DNA from: JACCUZ01 sp038246575
GTDB lineage: Bacteria > Actinomycetota > Actinomycetes > JACCUZ01
NCBI GenBank assembly: GCA_038246575.1
Contig: JBBRVU010000041.1
Span: forward strand, 1 to 26,144
Reading direction: 5' to 3'
Length of the DNA stretch: 26,144 nt
Every line of letters starts with the position of its first letter. The first letter of the stretch is position 1. Both the position numbers and the translations under genes were made by a program. The notes beneath the pieces are model-generated. The model was not told the DNA's origin, ran no database searches, and was given only the letters and a program-made list of their open reading frames with translations. Positions 1-6,067 of the stretch are shown piece after piece.

Positions 1-1
1 C

Positions 2-514
2 GACCTCGCCGAGCCGTGGGCCGACGCTCCGCTGGTCCTCGCCAACCGGGGGGCCTCCGGCATCGACGGCACCATGTCGACTGCGGTCGGCGCCGCGTTG
101 GCGCATCAGGCCCGGGCGGACGGCGACGAGCGCCCCGCGTATGCGCTGGTCGGCGACCTGACCTTCCTGCACGACAGCACCGGTCTGGTGATCGGTCCCG
201 AAGAGCCGCGACCGGACCTCACGATCGTGGTGGTCAACGACGACGGCGGCGGACTGTTCGCCCAGCTCGAGCAGGGAGCGCCGGAGCACGCCGAGTCCTT
301 CGAGCGGGTGTTCGCCACCGCGCACGGAGTCGACCTCAAGGCGGTCTGCGCGGCCAGCTCCACGGCGTACGACCGGGTGGACTCCGTCGAAGGCCTGCGC
401 AAGGCACTAGGCCCGCCCGACGGGCTGCGGGTCATCGAGGTCCGCACCGACCGGACCCGCACCCGCGACCTGCACGCGATGCTGCGTGCAGCGGTCAGCG
501 GCGCACCCGGCTAG
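2..514 (+). CDS. menD: MenD, C-terminal part (SEPHCHC synthase)
   Basis: The reading frame is open from the window edge and ends at TAG 512-514, giving the last 170 residues of a protein that is usually about 550 residues. MenD is a thiamine-diphosphate enzyme that joins 2-oxoglutarate to isochorismate, the first committed step of menaquinone synthesis. The recognisable parts are an NRGASGIDGT stretch at nt 47-76 and the cofactor/Mg region GDLTFLHDSTG followed by VVNDDGGGLF, both typical of the MenD C-terminal domain. The N-terminal two thirds lie outside the window. The gene converges on menF, which makes the isochorismate that MenD consumes; the two stop codons overlap in one CTAG. Confidence is high from the motifs and from the menF and menG neighbours. 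Confidence 0.93.
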   Translation, partial: DLAEPWADAPLVLANRGASGIDGTMSTAVGAALAHQARADGDERPAYALVGDLTFLHDSTGLVIGPEEPRPDLTIVVVNDDGGGLFAQLEQGAPEHAESFERVFATAHGVDLKAVCAASSTAYDRVDSVEGLRKALGPPDGLRVIEVRTDRTRTRDLHAMLRAAVSGAPG

Positions 515-1812
515 CGCCCGGCGGAACCTTCAAGCGCGTCGCGCACCGGGACCAGCTTCGTCTGCGCCTCCAGCACCTCGGCGTCGGCGTCGGAGTCGGC
601 TACGATTCCGCAACCGGCGAAGAGCCGGGCCGAGCGACCCGAGAGCTGTGCACAACGAAGCGCGATGCACCACTCGCCGTCGCCCGTCGCGTCGACCCAA
701 CCGACAGGGCCGGTGTAGCGGCCGCGGTCCATGTCCTCCAGGTCGGTGATGCAGTCCAGGGCGACCGCCGTCGGCGTCCCGCCAACGGCCGCTGTCGGAT
801 GCAGCTCGCCAAGCAGGTCGAGCACGTCCGACGCATCGGTGAGCGAGGCCGTCACGTCGGTCGCCAGGTGGGTGACGTTGGACAGCTCCAGCGCCACCGG
901 GGTCGCCGGCACGGCGAGGTCGGTGACGTGACCGGTCAACGCCGTGACCAACGAGTCCACGGCGTATCGGTGCTCCTCCTGGTCTTTGGCCGAGTGCAGC
1001 AGCGCCTCGACCCGGGCCGCGTCGTCGGCGGCATCGCCACCGCGCGCCGTGGTGCCGGCCAGCACCCGCGAGGTGACCTGGCCGCCGTTGAGGCGCACCA
1101 GCAGCTCGGGTGTCGCGCCGACGAGCCCGTCGACGGCGAAGGTCCAGCAGCCGGGGTTCGCCGCCGCTAGCCCACCCAGCACGAACCGGGCGTCGATGTC
1201 CTCCTCGGCGACGGCCAGCAGGTCGTGGGCGAGCACCACCTTGGCCAGCTCACCGGTGCGGATCCGCGCCACCGCGCGCTCGACGGCGGTGCGGAAGGTC
1301 GTCACCGGAGCCTGGCCGTGCGCGTAGCGAAGCTCGCCGGGTGGCCGCACCGGCTCGGGGGAGGACAACCTGGGCGGCTCGCCCACCGTCGTACGCCACG
1401 AGGTGCCGCCGCTGCGCCCGAGCACGACCTCGGGCAGCACGAGGACGGACGTCTCGTCGGGAGAGAAGGAGAACGACCCGAACAGCAGCGGTCCGCTGCC
1501 GCGCACGGCCACGTCGTCCTGGACGGTCAGCGTGGCCAGCAGGTCACGCCACCAGGCCCGGGCCACGGCGAACCGGTCCGGGCCGCGGACCTCCAGCCGC
1601 GCTGCCTCGCCCCAGCCGACGACGCCCTCGCCGTCGCGCACCCAGGCCAGGGCGCCGCGGGCGGCAGGCAGGCGGTGCAGCAGCGGGCCGACGAGGTCGA
1701 CGTGCTGGGTGCGCACCTCGCGCGTGGTCCGTGCAGCACCGACGGCACCGACGGCATCGACGGCATCGACGGCATCGACGGCGTCAGCGGCGTCGTGCGG
1801 GCCCGCGTCCAT
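511..1812 (-). CDS. menF: Isochorismate synthase MenF (chorismate-binding family)
   Basis: 433 codons on the minus strand, with ATG at 1812 and TAG at 513-511. It converts chorismate to isochorismate, the substrate of MenD. The C-terminal chorismate-binding domain is clear: LAKVVLAHDLL, TPELLVRL, SRVLAGTTARGG, KDQEEHRYAVDSL, LHPTAAVGGTP and FAGCGIVADSDADAE, in the expected order with Mg-binding acidic residues. The first ~30 residues are a low-complexity DAVDAVDAV run encoded by a 9-bp tandem repeat. The conserved part begins only near TQHVDLVGPLL (about residue 35), so the true start could be internal, although I see no better start with a ribosome site. The gene is convergent with menD and divergent from menG across 75 nt. 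EntC-type siderophore use is the alternative, but the men neighbours argue for menaquinone. Confidence 0.92.
   Translation of the reverse strand: MDAGPHDAADAVDAVDAVDAVGAVGAARTTREVRTQHVDLVGPLLHRLPAARGALAWVRDGEGVVGWGEAARLEVRGPDRFAVARAWWRDLLATLTVQDDVAVRGSGPLLFGSFSFSPDETSVLVLPEVVLGRSGGTSWRTTVGEPPRLSSPEPVRPPGELRYAHGQAPVTTFRTAVERAVARIRTGELAKVVLAHDLLAVAEEDIDARFVLGGLAAANPGCWTFAVDGLVGATPELLVRLNGGQVTSRVLAGTTARGGDAADDAARVEALLHSAKDQEEHRYAVDSLVTALTGHVTDLAVPATPVALELSNVTHLATDVTASLTDASDVLDLLGELHPTAAVGGTPTAVALDCITDLEDMDRGRYTGPVGWVDATGDGEWCIALRCAQLSGRSARLFAGCGIVADSDADAEVLEAQTKLVPVRDALEGSAGR
1741..1785. repeat. 9-bp tandem repeat in the menF N-terminus
   Basis: Five contiguous 9-bp units, GACGGCACC once, GACGGCATC three times and GACGGCGTC once, followed by a degenerate AGCGGCGTC. 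They encode a DAV/DAA repeat in the menF N-terminus on the minus strand. The repeat is in frame, so changes in copy number would alter only protein length. Confidence 0.9.
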
Positions 1813-1820
1813 GGCTGACG

Positions 1821-1826
1821 AGGGTA
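1821..1826 (-). promoter_or_regulatory. Putative -10 element for menF
   Basis: Minus-strand TACCCT fits the actinobacterial TANNNT -10 pattern and ends 8 nt before the menF ATG, which would give a leaderless or nearly leaderless transcript. No convincing -35 is visible. This is an inference from spacing only. Confidence 0.28.
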
Positions 1827-1887
1827 CGTGGGTGCTCCCATCGGGGGTTGCGCGCGTGGCGCCACCAGCGGCAGCGACACTTGACCC

Positions 1888-2586
1888 GTGACAGGTTCCC
1901 GGGCCGACCTGGCCAAGACGCCGGGCGAGGTGGCCGCCATGTTCGACGGCGTCGCCGAGCGCTACGACCTCACCAACGACGTGCTGTCTCTCGGTCAGAC
2001 CCGGCTGTGGCGGCGGGCGGTGGCCCGGGCGGTCGACGCGCAGGCCGGCCAGCGGGTGCTCGACCTCGCCGCGGGCACCGGGTCATCGTCCCTGCCGTTC
2101 GCGGCCGCGGGTGCCCACGTCGTCGCCTGTGACTTCTCCATCGGCATGGTCACCGTGGGCAAGCGGACCCACCCCGAGCTCGCCCTCGTGGCCGGTGACG
2201 CGCTGCGGCTGCCGTTCGCCGACGAGACGTTCGACGCCGTCACGATGTCCTTCGGGCTGCGCAACGTCCACGATGTCGACGCGGCGCTGGCCGAGCTGGC
2301 CAGGGTGACCCGGCCCGGTGGGCGGCTGGTGGTGTGCGAGTTCAGCCACCCGACCTGGGCACCGTTCCGCGCGGTCTACAGCGGCTACCTGATGGCCGCG
2401 CTGCCGAAGGTGGCCCGGAGGGTGTCGAGCAACCCCGATGCGTACGTCTATCTCGCCGAGTCCATCCGGGCCTGGCCGGACCAGGAGGCCCTGGCCGACA
2501 AGATCGGCGGTGCCGGCTGGTCGGACGTGGCCTGGACCGACCTGACGTACGGCATCGTCGCGCTGCACCGGGCCCGGCGGGCCTGA
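1888..2586 (+). CDS. menG: Demethylmenaquinone methyltransferase MenG/UbiE
   Basis: 232 codons from GTG 1888. It is a class I SAM-dependent methyltransferase that methylates demethylmenaquinone in the last step of menaquinone head-group synthesis. The N-terminus has the family signature FDGVAERYDLTNDVLS (residues 19-34). The SAM-binding motif I is VLDLAAGTGS (57-66), followed by ACDFSIGMV and the family-specific MSFGLRNVHD. Its length is typical of the family. No ribosome-binding site precedes the GTG, so the mRNA may be leaderless, which is common in actinobacteria. It is divergent from menF. The name ubiE is used for the same family in ubiquinone makers; an actinobacterium should use only menaquinone. 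Confidence 0.94.
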   Translation: MTGSRADLAKTPGEVAAMFDGVAERYDLTNDVLSLGQTRLWRRAVARAVDAQAGQRVLDLAAGTGSSSLPFAAAGAHVVACDFSIGMVTVGKRTHPELALVAGDALRLPFADETFDAVTMSFGLRNVHDVDAALAELARVTRPGGRLVVCEFSHPTWAPFRAVYSGYLMAALPKVARRVSSNPDAYVYLAESIRAWPDQEALADKIGGAGWSDVAWTDLTYGIVALHRARRA

Positions 2587-2605
2587 GTGTCCCTGTCCTG
2601 AGCGG

Positions 2606-2630
2606 GTTTCGCGGCGGCCCCATCGGCTAA
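2606..2630 (+). promoter_or_regulatory. SigB/SigF-like stress promoter ahead of the csbD gene
   Basis: GTTT (2606-2609), 15 nt, then GGCTAA (2625-2630). The alternative stress sigma factors of actinobacteria (SigF of mycobacteria, SigB of streptomycetes) use about GTTT-N15-17-GGGTAT. The -10 half here differs from it at two positions. The site lies between the menG stop and the csbD-like start, and CsbD proteins are classical general-stress products, which supports the reading. No experimental evidence is available. Confidence 0.38.
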
Positions 2631-2676
2631 GGGTCAATCGGGTCCGGGGACAGCCCGGCCGACGATGGGAGCCACG

Positions 2677-2847
2677 ATGGGCAACGACGACAAGGCCTCG
2701 AACAAGATGGACGAGGTCACCGGCAAGGCCAAGGAGAAGATCGGCTCCGCCACCGGCAACGAGAGCCTCGAGGCCGAGGGCGAGAAGGACCAGAGCAAGG
2801 CCAACCTCAAGCAGGCCGGCGAGAACGTCAAGGACGCCTTCAAGTAG
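2677..2847 (+). CDS. CsbD-like small stress protein
   Basis: 56 residues from ATG 2677. GGGAG at 2667-2671 sits 5 nt upstream and decides for this start over the in-frame ATG at 2665. The protein is highly charged and hydrophilic, rich in K, E, D, G and N, with the CsbD-family pattern NKMDEVTGKAKEKIGSATGN followed by an acidic/lysine helix and an NVKDAF end. CsbD proteins are abundant, probably disordered or helical, and induced by general stress; their molecular role is unknown. The gene appears monocistronic: its own promoter-like sequence lies upstream and a strong hairpin lies 35 nt downstream. It has no evident functional link to the quinone genes around it. Confidence 0.88.
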   Translation: MGNDDKASNKMDEVTGKAKEKIGSATGNESLEAEGEKDQSKANLKQAGENVKDAFK

Positions 2848-2881
2848 GCCGGATTCTCCAGCCTCAGGAGAAGAGTCTGAC

Positions 2882-2914
2882 CCGAGGGGCCTGTCCGATG
2901 GACGGGCCCCTCGG
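2882..2914 (+). terminator. Strong hairpin terminator after the csbD gene
   Basis: Arms CCGAGGGGCCTGTCC (2882-2896) and GGACGGGCCCCTCGG (2900-2914) pair over 15 bp with a single T-G wobble and a 3-nt GAT loop. No T-tract follows, which is usual for high-GC actinobacterial terminators. The stem is nearly symmetric, so it may act on both strands. It separates csbD from the reductase/nuo transcription unit. Confidence 0.75.
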
Positions 2915-2934
2915 CATGCTCGGGGGAGCATGCG

Positions 2935-2940
2935 TAGACT
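2935..2940 (+). promoter_or_regulatory. Putative -10 element for the reductase gene
   Basis: TAGACT matches the TANNNT -10 pattern. It lies 12 nt before the Rex-like operator and about 50 nt before the reductase ATG. The matching -35 position falls on the end of the terminator stem and is not recognisable, so the call is weak. Confidence 0.28.
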
Positions 2941-2952
2941 CGTCGCAAATGT

Positions 2953-2970
2953 TCGTGAATTGATTCACAA
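2953..2970. promoter_or_regulatory. Rex-type redox operator (NADH/NAD+)
   Basis: TCGTGAA-TTGA-TTCACAA is an 18-bp dyad. It matches the Rex consensus TTGTGAA-N4-TTCACAA at 13 of 14 specified positions; only the C at 2954 differs. Rex represses respiratory genes when NADH/NAD+ is low and leaves DNA when NADH rises. In Streptomyces coelicolor it controls cydABCD, nuo and rex-hem. Here the site lies 19 nt before the reductase ATG and just downstream of the likely transcription start, a position where a bound dimer would block transcription. No similar site is visible directly ahead of nuoA. The family and consensus are recalled knowledge; binding is inferred. Confidence 0.7.
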
Positions 2971-2989
2971 GCGCAGCTGGGAGCGTGTG

Positions 2990-4273
2990 ATGACTCAGGC
3001 CGGGCGCCGGGTGGACGCCGACGTGATCGTCGTCGGCGCGGGCCCAGGAGGCTCCACCACGGCCTATCATCTCGCCCGCACCGGGCTCTCGGTCGCGCTG
3101 GTCGAGAAGACGGCCTTCCCGCGGGAGAAGGTCTGCGGTGACGGCCTCACGCCACGGGCGGTCAAGTCGCTGGTGGCGATGGGCCTGGACACCAGCGAGT
3201 CGGCCGGCTGGATGCATAACAAGGGCCTGCGGATCATCGGCGGCGGCATGCGCCTGGAGATCCCGTGGCCGGAGCTGTCGAGCTATCCCGCGTACGGGCT
3301 GGTCCGCCCTCGCACCGACTTCGATGACCTGCTCGCTCGGCAGGCGGTCAAGGCGGGTGCCGTGCTGCATGAGCGCTCCGCGGTCACCGGCCCGATCCTG
3401 GACGAGCGATCGGGCCGAATCTCCGGTGTCACCGCGAAGACCGACGACGGCGAGGTCACCTTCCACGCCCCGGTCGTGGTGGCCGCCGACGGGAACTCCA
3501 GCCGGCTGGCGCTGTCGATGGGGCTGCAGAAGCGTGACGACCGCCCGATGGGTGTCGCGGTGCGCACCTACTACCGCAGTCCCCGCCACGCCGACGACTG
3601 GCTCGAGTCCTGGCTGGAGCTGTGGGACAAGAACGAGCAGACCGGTCGCGACCGGTTGCTGCCTGGCTACGGCTGGGTTTTCGGGGTCGGCGACGGCACC
3701 TCGAACGTCGGGCTGGGGATCCTCAACACCAGCACGGCCTTCGGCCAGGTCGACTACAAGGACCTGCTGCGCCGCTGGCTCGACCAGACACCGGAGGAGT
3801 GGGGCTTCCGCGAGGTGAACCGCACCCAGCCGGTGCGCGGCGCAGCGCTGCCGATGGGCTTCAACCGGCAGCCGCACTACACCAACGGCCTGATGCTGGT
3901 TGGCGACAGCGGCGGGATGGTCAACCCCTTCAACGGCGAGGGCATCGCCTACGCCATGGAGTCCGGCGAGATCGCCGCCGAGGTCCTCGCACAGGCACTG
4001 GCCCGACCGACCGCCGACGGGCGGGAGCGCGCTCTGCACGCCTACCCGGAGGTGCTCAAGTCGACCTACGGCGGCTACTACACGGTGGGCCGCATGTTCG
4101 TGAAGGCGATCGGGGACGACCGGGTGATGAAGCTGGCCACCCGGCACGGCCTCCCGCACCCGCTCCTGATGCGCTTCGTGCTCAAGCTGATGGCCAACCT
4201 CACGGACCCGCGTGGCGGGGACGCCATGGACAAGGTGATCAACGCTTTGTCTCGACTCGCTCCGGCGGCGTAG
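2990..4273 (+). CDS. Geranylgeranyl reductase family flavoprotein (probable menaquinone reductase, MenJ type)
   Basis: 427 residues from ATG 2990. GGGAG at 2979-2983 with a 6-nt gap supports this start over the upstream in-frame ATG at 2930, which would place the Rex-like operator inside the gene. FAD-binding GAGPGG is at residues 16-21 with the ribose-binding E39. The family stretch KVCGDGLTPRAV is at 47-58, and the second FAD motif LVGDSGGMVNPFNGEGIAYAMESG is at 303-326. The family reduces isoprenoid double bonds. Mycobacterial MenJ (Rv0561c) saturates one bond of the menaquinone tail, and it likewise sits between a menG-type methyltransferase gene and a polyprenyl synthase gene. The location next to menG, nuo and a polyprenyl synthase makes menaquinone the best substrate guess. 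A lipid-tail reductase for other polyprenols cannot be excluded. Confidence 0.88.
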   Translation: MTQAGRRVDADVIVVGAGPGGSTTAYHLARTGLSVALVEKTAFPREKVCGDGLTPRAVKSLVAMGLDTSESAGWMHNKGLRIIGGGMRLEIPWPELSSYPAYGLVRPRTDFDDLLARQAVKAGAVLHERSAVTGPILDERSGRISGVTAKTDDGEVTFHAPVVVAADGNSSRLALSMGLQKRDDRPMGVAVRTYYRSPRHADDWLESWLELWDKNEQTGRDRLLPGYGWVFGVGDGTSNVGLGILNTSTAFGQVDYKDLLRRWLDQTPEEWGFREVNRTQPVRGAALPMGFNRQPHYTNGLMLVGDSGGMVNPFNGEGIAYAMESGEIAAEVLAQALARPTADGRERALHAYPEVLKSTYGGYYTVGRMFVKAIGDDRVMKLATRHGLPHPLLMRFVLKLMANLTDPRGGDAMDKVINALSRLAPAA

Positions 4274-4306
4274 GCGATGCGCATCTGGTCACAGGAGACC
4301 GCGCTG

Positions 4307-4335
4307 TCGAACGCCGGGGACCTCGCTCCTAGGAT
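4307..4335 (+). promoter_or_regulatory. Putative housekeeping promoter of the nuo operon
   Basis: TAGGAT (4330-4335) is a good -10. A weak -35, TCGAAC (4307-4312), stands 17 nt upstream. Transcription would start near 4342, leaving a leader of about 60 nt with a purine-rich GGAAGGGG (4375-4382) before nuoA. A perfect 10-bp palindrome, GATGCGCATC (4276-4285), lies upstream of it. The spacer after the reductase gene (4274-4401) has no convincing terminator, so readthrough from the reductase promoter is also possible. Confidence 0.42.
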
Positions 4336-4401
4336 GAAAAACCCGGTCACGCGCCGGGCGCGACGGATACGACCGGAAGGGGTGAGCCCGGCGGCGTGAC
4401 C

Positions 4402-4761
4402 ATGAACTCCTACGTCCCGATTCTCGTGCTCGGCGCGCTTGCGCTGGGCTTCGCCATGTTCTCGATCGGCGCCGGCCATCTCACCGGGCCTCGCCGCTTC
4501 AACCGGGCCAAGCTCGACTCGTACGAGTGCGGCATCGAGCCGACGCCGCAGCCGGCCGGCGGTGGTCGCTTCCCGGTGAAGTACTACCTGACCGCGATGC
4601 TCTTCATCGTCTTCGACATCGAGATCGTGTTCCTCTACCCGTGGGCGGTCTCGTTCGACGCGCTCGGGATCTTCGGCCTGGTCGAGATGGGCCTGTTCAT
4701 CCTCACCTTGCTTGCCGTGTACGCCTACGTCTGGCGCCGCGGCGGGCTCGAGTGGGACTGA
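4402..4761 (+). CDS. nuoA: NADH-quinone oxidoreductase subunit A
   Basis: 119 residues with three membrane helices. It is the small proton-arm subunit of complex I packed against NuoH and the quinone site. The conserved loop SYECGIEPTPQPAGGGRF and helix YYLTAMLFIVFDIEIVFLYPWAV are unmistakable; the ECG cysteine is on the redox-sensitive loop of the family. I chose ATG 4402 because homologues, as I recall them, begin MN-Y-PILVLG. An in-frame GTG at 4396 adds two residues and is closer to the purine-rich GGAAGGGG (4375-4382). It is the first gene of the nuoA-N operon. Confidence 0.95.
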   Translation: MNSYVPILVLGALALGFAMFSIGAGHLTGPRRFNRAKLDSYECGIEPTPQPAGGGRFPVKYYLTAMLFIVFDIEIVFLYPWAVSFDALGIFGLVEMGLFILTLLAVYAYVWRRGGLEWD

Positions 4762-4808
4762 CCTGACATGACTGCCGGGGTTGTCGATCGCGAGGAGGTG
4801 ACGGACTG

Positions 4809-5363
4809 ATGGGTATCGAGGAGAAGCTCCCCAGCGGGATCATGCTGACCACGGTCGAGCAGTTGGCCGGGTACATGCGCAAGAGCTCACTGTGGCCGGC
4901 GACATTCGGCCTGGCCTGCTGCGCCATCGAGATGATGGCCGTCGGGACTCCCCGCTACGACCTCGCCCGGTTCGGCATGGAGGTCTTTCGTGCCTCGCCG
5001 CGCCAGGCCGACCTGATGATCGTGGCGGGGCGCGTGAGCCAGAAGATGGCCCCGGTGCTGCGCCAGATCTATGACCAGATGCCGAACCCGAAGTGGGTGC
5101 TGTCGATGGGCGTCTGCGCCAGCAGCGGCGGCATGTTCAACAACTACGCCATCGTTCAGGGCGTCGACCACGTCGTGCCCGTCGACATCTACCTGCCCGG
5201 CTGCCCGCCGCGACCGGAGATGCTGATGGACGCGATCCTCAAGCTGCACGAGCAGATCAGCAAAGAGCCGCTCGGGGTCAACCGCACCAAGGCAGTGCAC
5301 GAGGCCGAGCAGACCGCTCTCGCAGCGACGCCGACCTCCCAGCAGCGGGGGCTGCTGCGGTGA
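4809..5363 (+). CDS. nuoB: NADH-quinone oxidoreductase subunit B (N2 cluster)
   Basis: 184 residues, preceded by a strong AGGAGGTG (4793-4800) 8 nt before ATG. NuoB carries iron-sulfur cluster N2, the last electron carrier before quinone. All four ligands are visible: the tandem pair C37-C38 (LACCAIEMM), C103 (GVCASSGGMF) and C132 (PGCPPRPE). The last ~25 residues are a variable polar tail. It is separated from nuoA by 47 nt and its stop overlaps the GTG start of nuoC. This is the strongest ribosome site in the operon, perhaps offsetting the break in translational coupling after nuoA. Confidence 0.97.
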   Translation: MGIEEKLPSGIMLTTVEQLAGYMRKSSLWPATFGLACCAIEMMAVGTPRYDLARFGMEVFRASPRQADLMIVAGRVSQKMAPVLRQIYDQMPNPKWVLSMGVCASSGGMFNNYAIVQGVDHVVPVDIYLPGCPPRPEMLMDAILKLHEQISKEPLGVNRTKAVHEAEQTALAATPTSQQRGLLR

Positions 5364-6067
5364 CCGAGATCAACCGGACCGGCCCCGACGAGGACGTCAC
5401 CCATGCGCCCGCGACCGGCGGCGAGATCGTCGAGGTGCGCACCGGCATGTTCGGAGCAGAGGGCACCGGTGACACGTCCGGCTACGGCGGGCTCGTCCGC
5501 CCGGTGCAGCTCCCCGGCGCCACCCCGGCTCCTTACGGTGGCTGGTTCGACGAGGTTGCCGCGCACCTGGCGCGCGCTGTGCCGACCTACGAGCAGGCCG
5601 TCGAGATGGTCGTCGTGCATCGCGACGAGATGACCCTGCACGTGCGCCGCGAGGACCTGGTGGACGTCATCCAAGCGTTGCGGGACGACCCGGCGCTGCG
5701 GTTCGAGATGTGCATGGGTGTCTCCGGTGTGCACTTCCCGGAGCAGGCGGGCCGCGAGCTGCACGCCGTATACCCGCTGCTGTCGGTCACCCACAACCGG
5801 CGGATCCGCGTCGAGGTGACCTGTCCCGACGCCGACCCGCACATCCCGTCGATCACCGCGATCCACCCGGGCAACAACTGGCACGAGCGCGAGACCTACG
5901 ACTTCTTCGGGATCATCTTCGACGGGCACCCGGCACTGACCCGGATCGAGATGCCCGACGACTGGCCGGGCCACCCGCAGCGCAAGGACTACCCGCTGGG
6001 CGGCATCCCGGTCGAGTACAAGGGCGCTCAGATCCCGCCCCCGGACGAGCGGAGGTCCTACTCGTGA
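5360..6067 (+). CDS. nuoC: NADH-quinone oxidoreductase subunit C
   Basis: 235 residues from GTG 5360, which overlaps the nuoB stop (GTGA). It is a hydrophilic peripheral-arm subunit that supports the NuoB/NuoD quinone module. The hallmark block ERETYDFFGIIFDGHPALTR followed by MPDDWPGHPQRKDYPLGG is near residues 177-215. Before it is the core fold with VEVTCPDADPHIPSITAIHPGNNW. The first ~50 residues are a polar, low-conservation extension common in actinobacterial NuoC. It is separate from NuoD here, not fused as in Escherichia coli. Confidence 0.96.
   Translation: MTEINRTGPDEDVTHAPATGGEIVEVRTGMFGAEGTGDTSGYGGLVRPVQLPGATPAPYGGWFDEVAAHLARAVPTYEQAVEMVVVHRDEMTLHVRREDLVDVIQALRDDPALRFEMCMGVSGVHFPEQAGRELHAVYPLLSVTHNRRIRVEVTCPDADPHIPSITAIHPGNNWHERETYDFFGIIFDGHPALTRIEMPDDWPGHPQRKDYPLGGIPVEYKGAQIPPPDERRSYS

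Noticed and set aside
2930..2989. Upstream ATG start for the reductase (20 extra residues)
   Set aside because: It has no ribosome site as good as GGGAG before 2990, its residues do not resemble the FAD-domain start, and the Rex-like operator would fall inside the gene.
4341..4357. CCCGG-N7-CCGGG hairpin in the nuoA leader as attenuator
   Set aside because: The stem is only 5 bp in very GC-rich DNA, with no competing fold or uridine tract.
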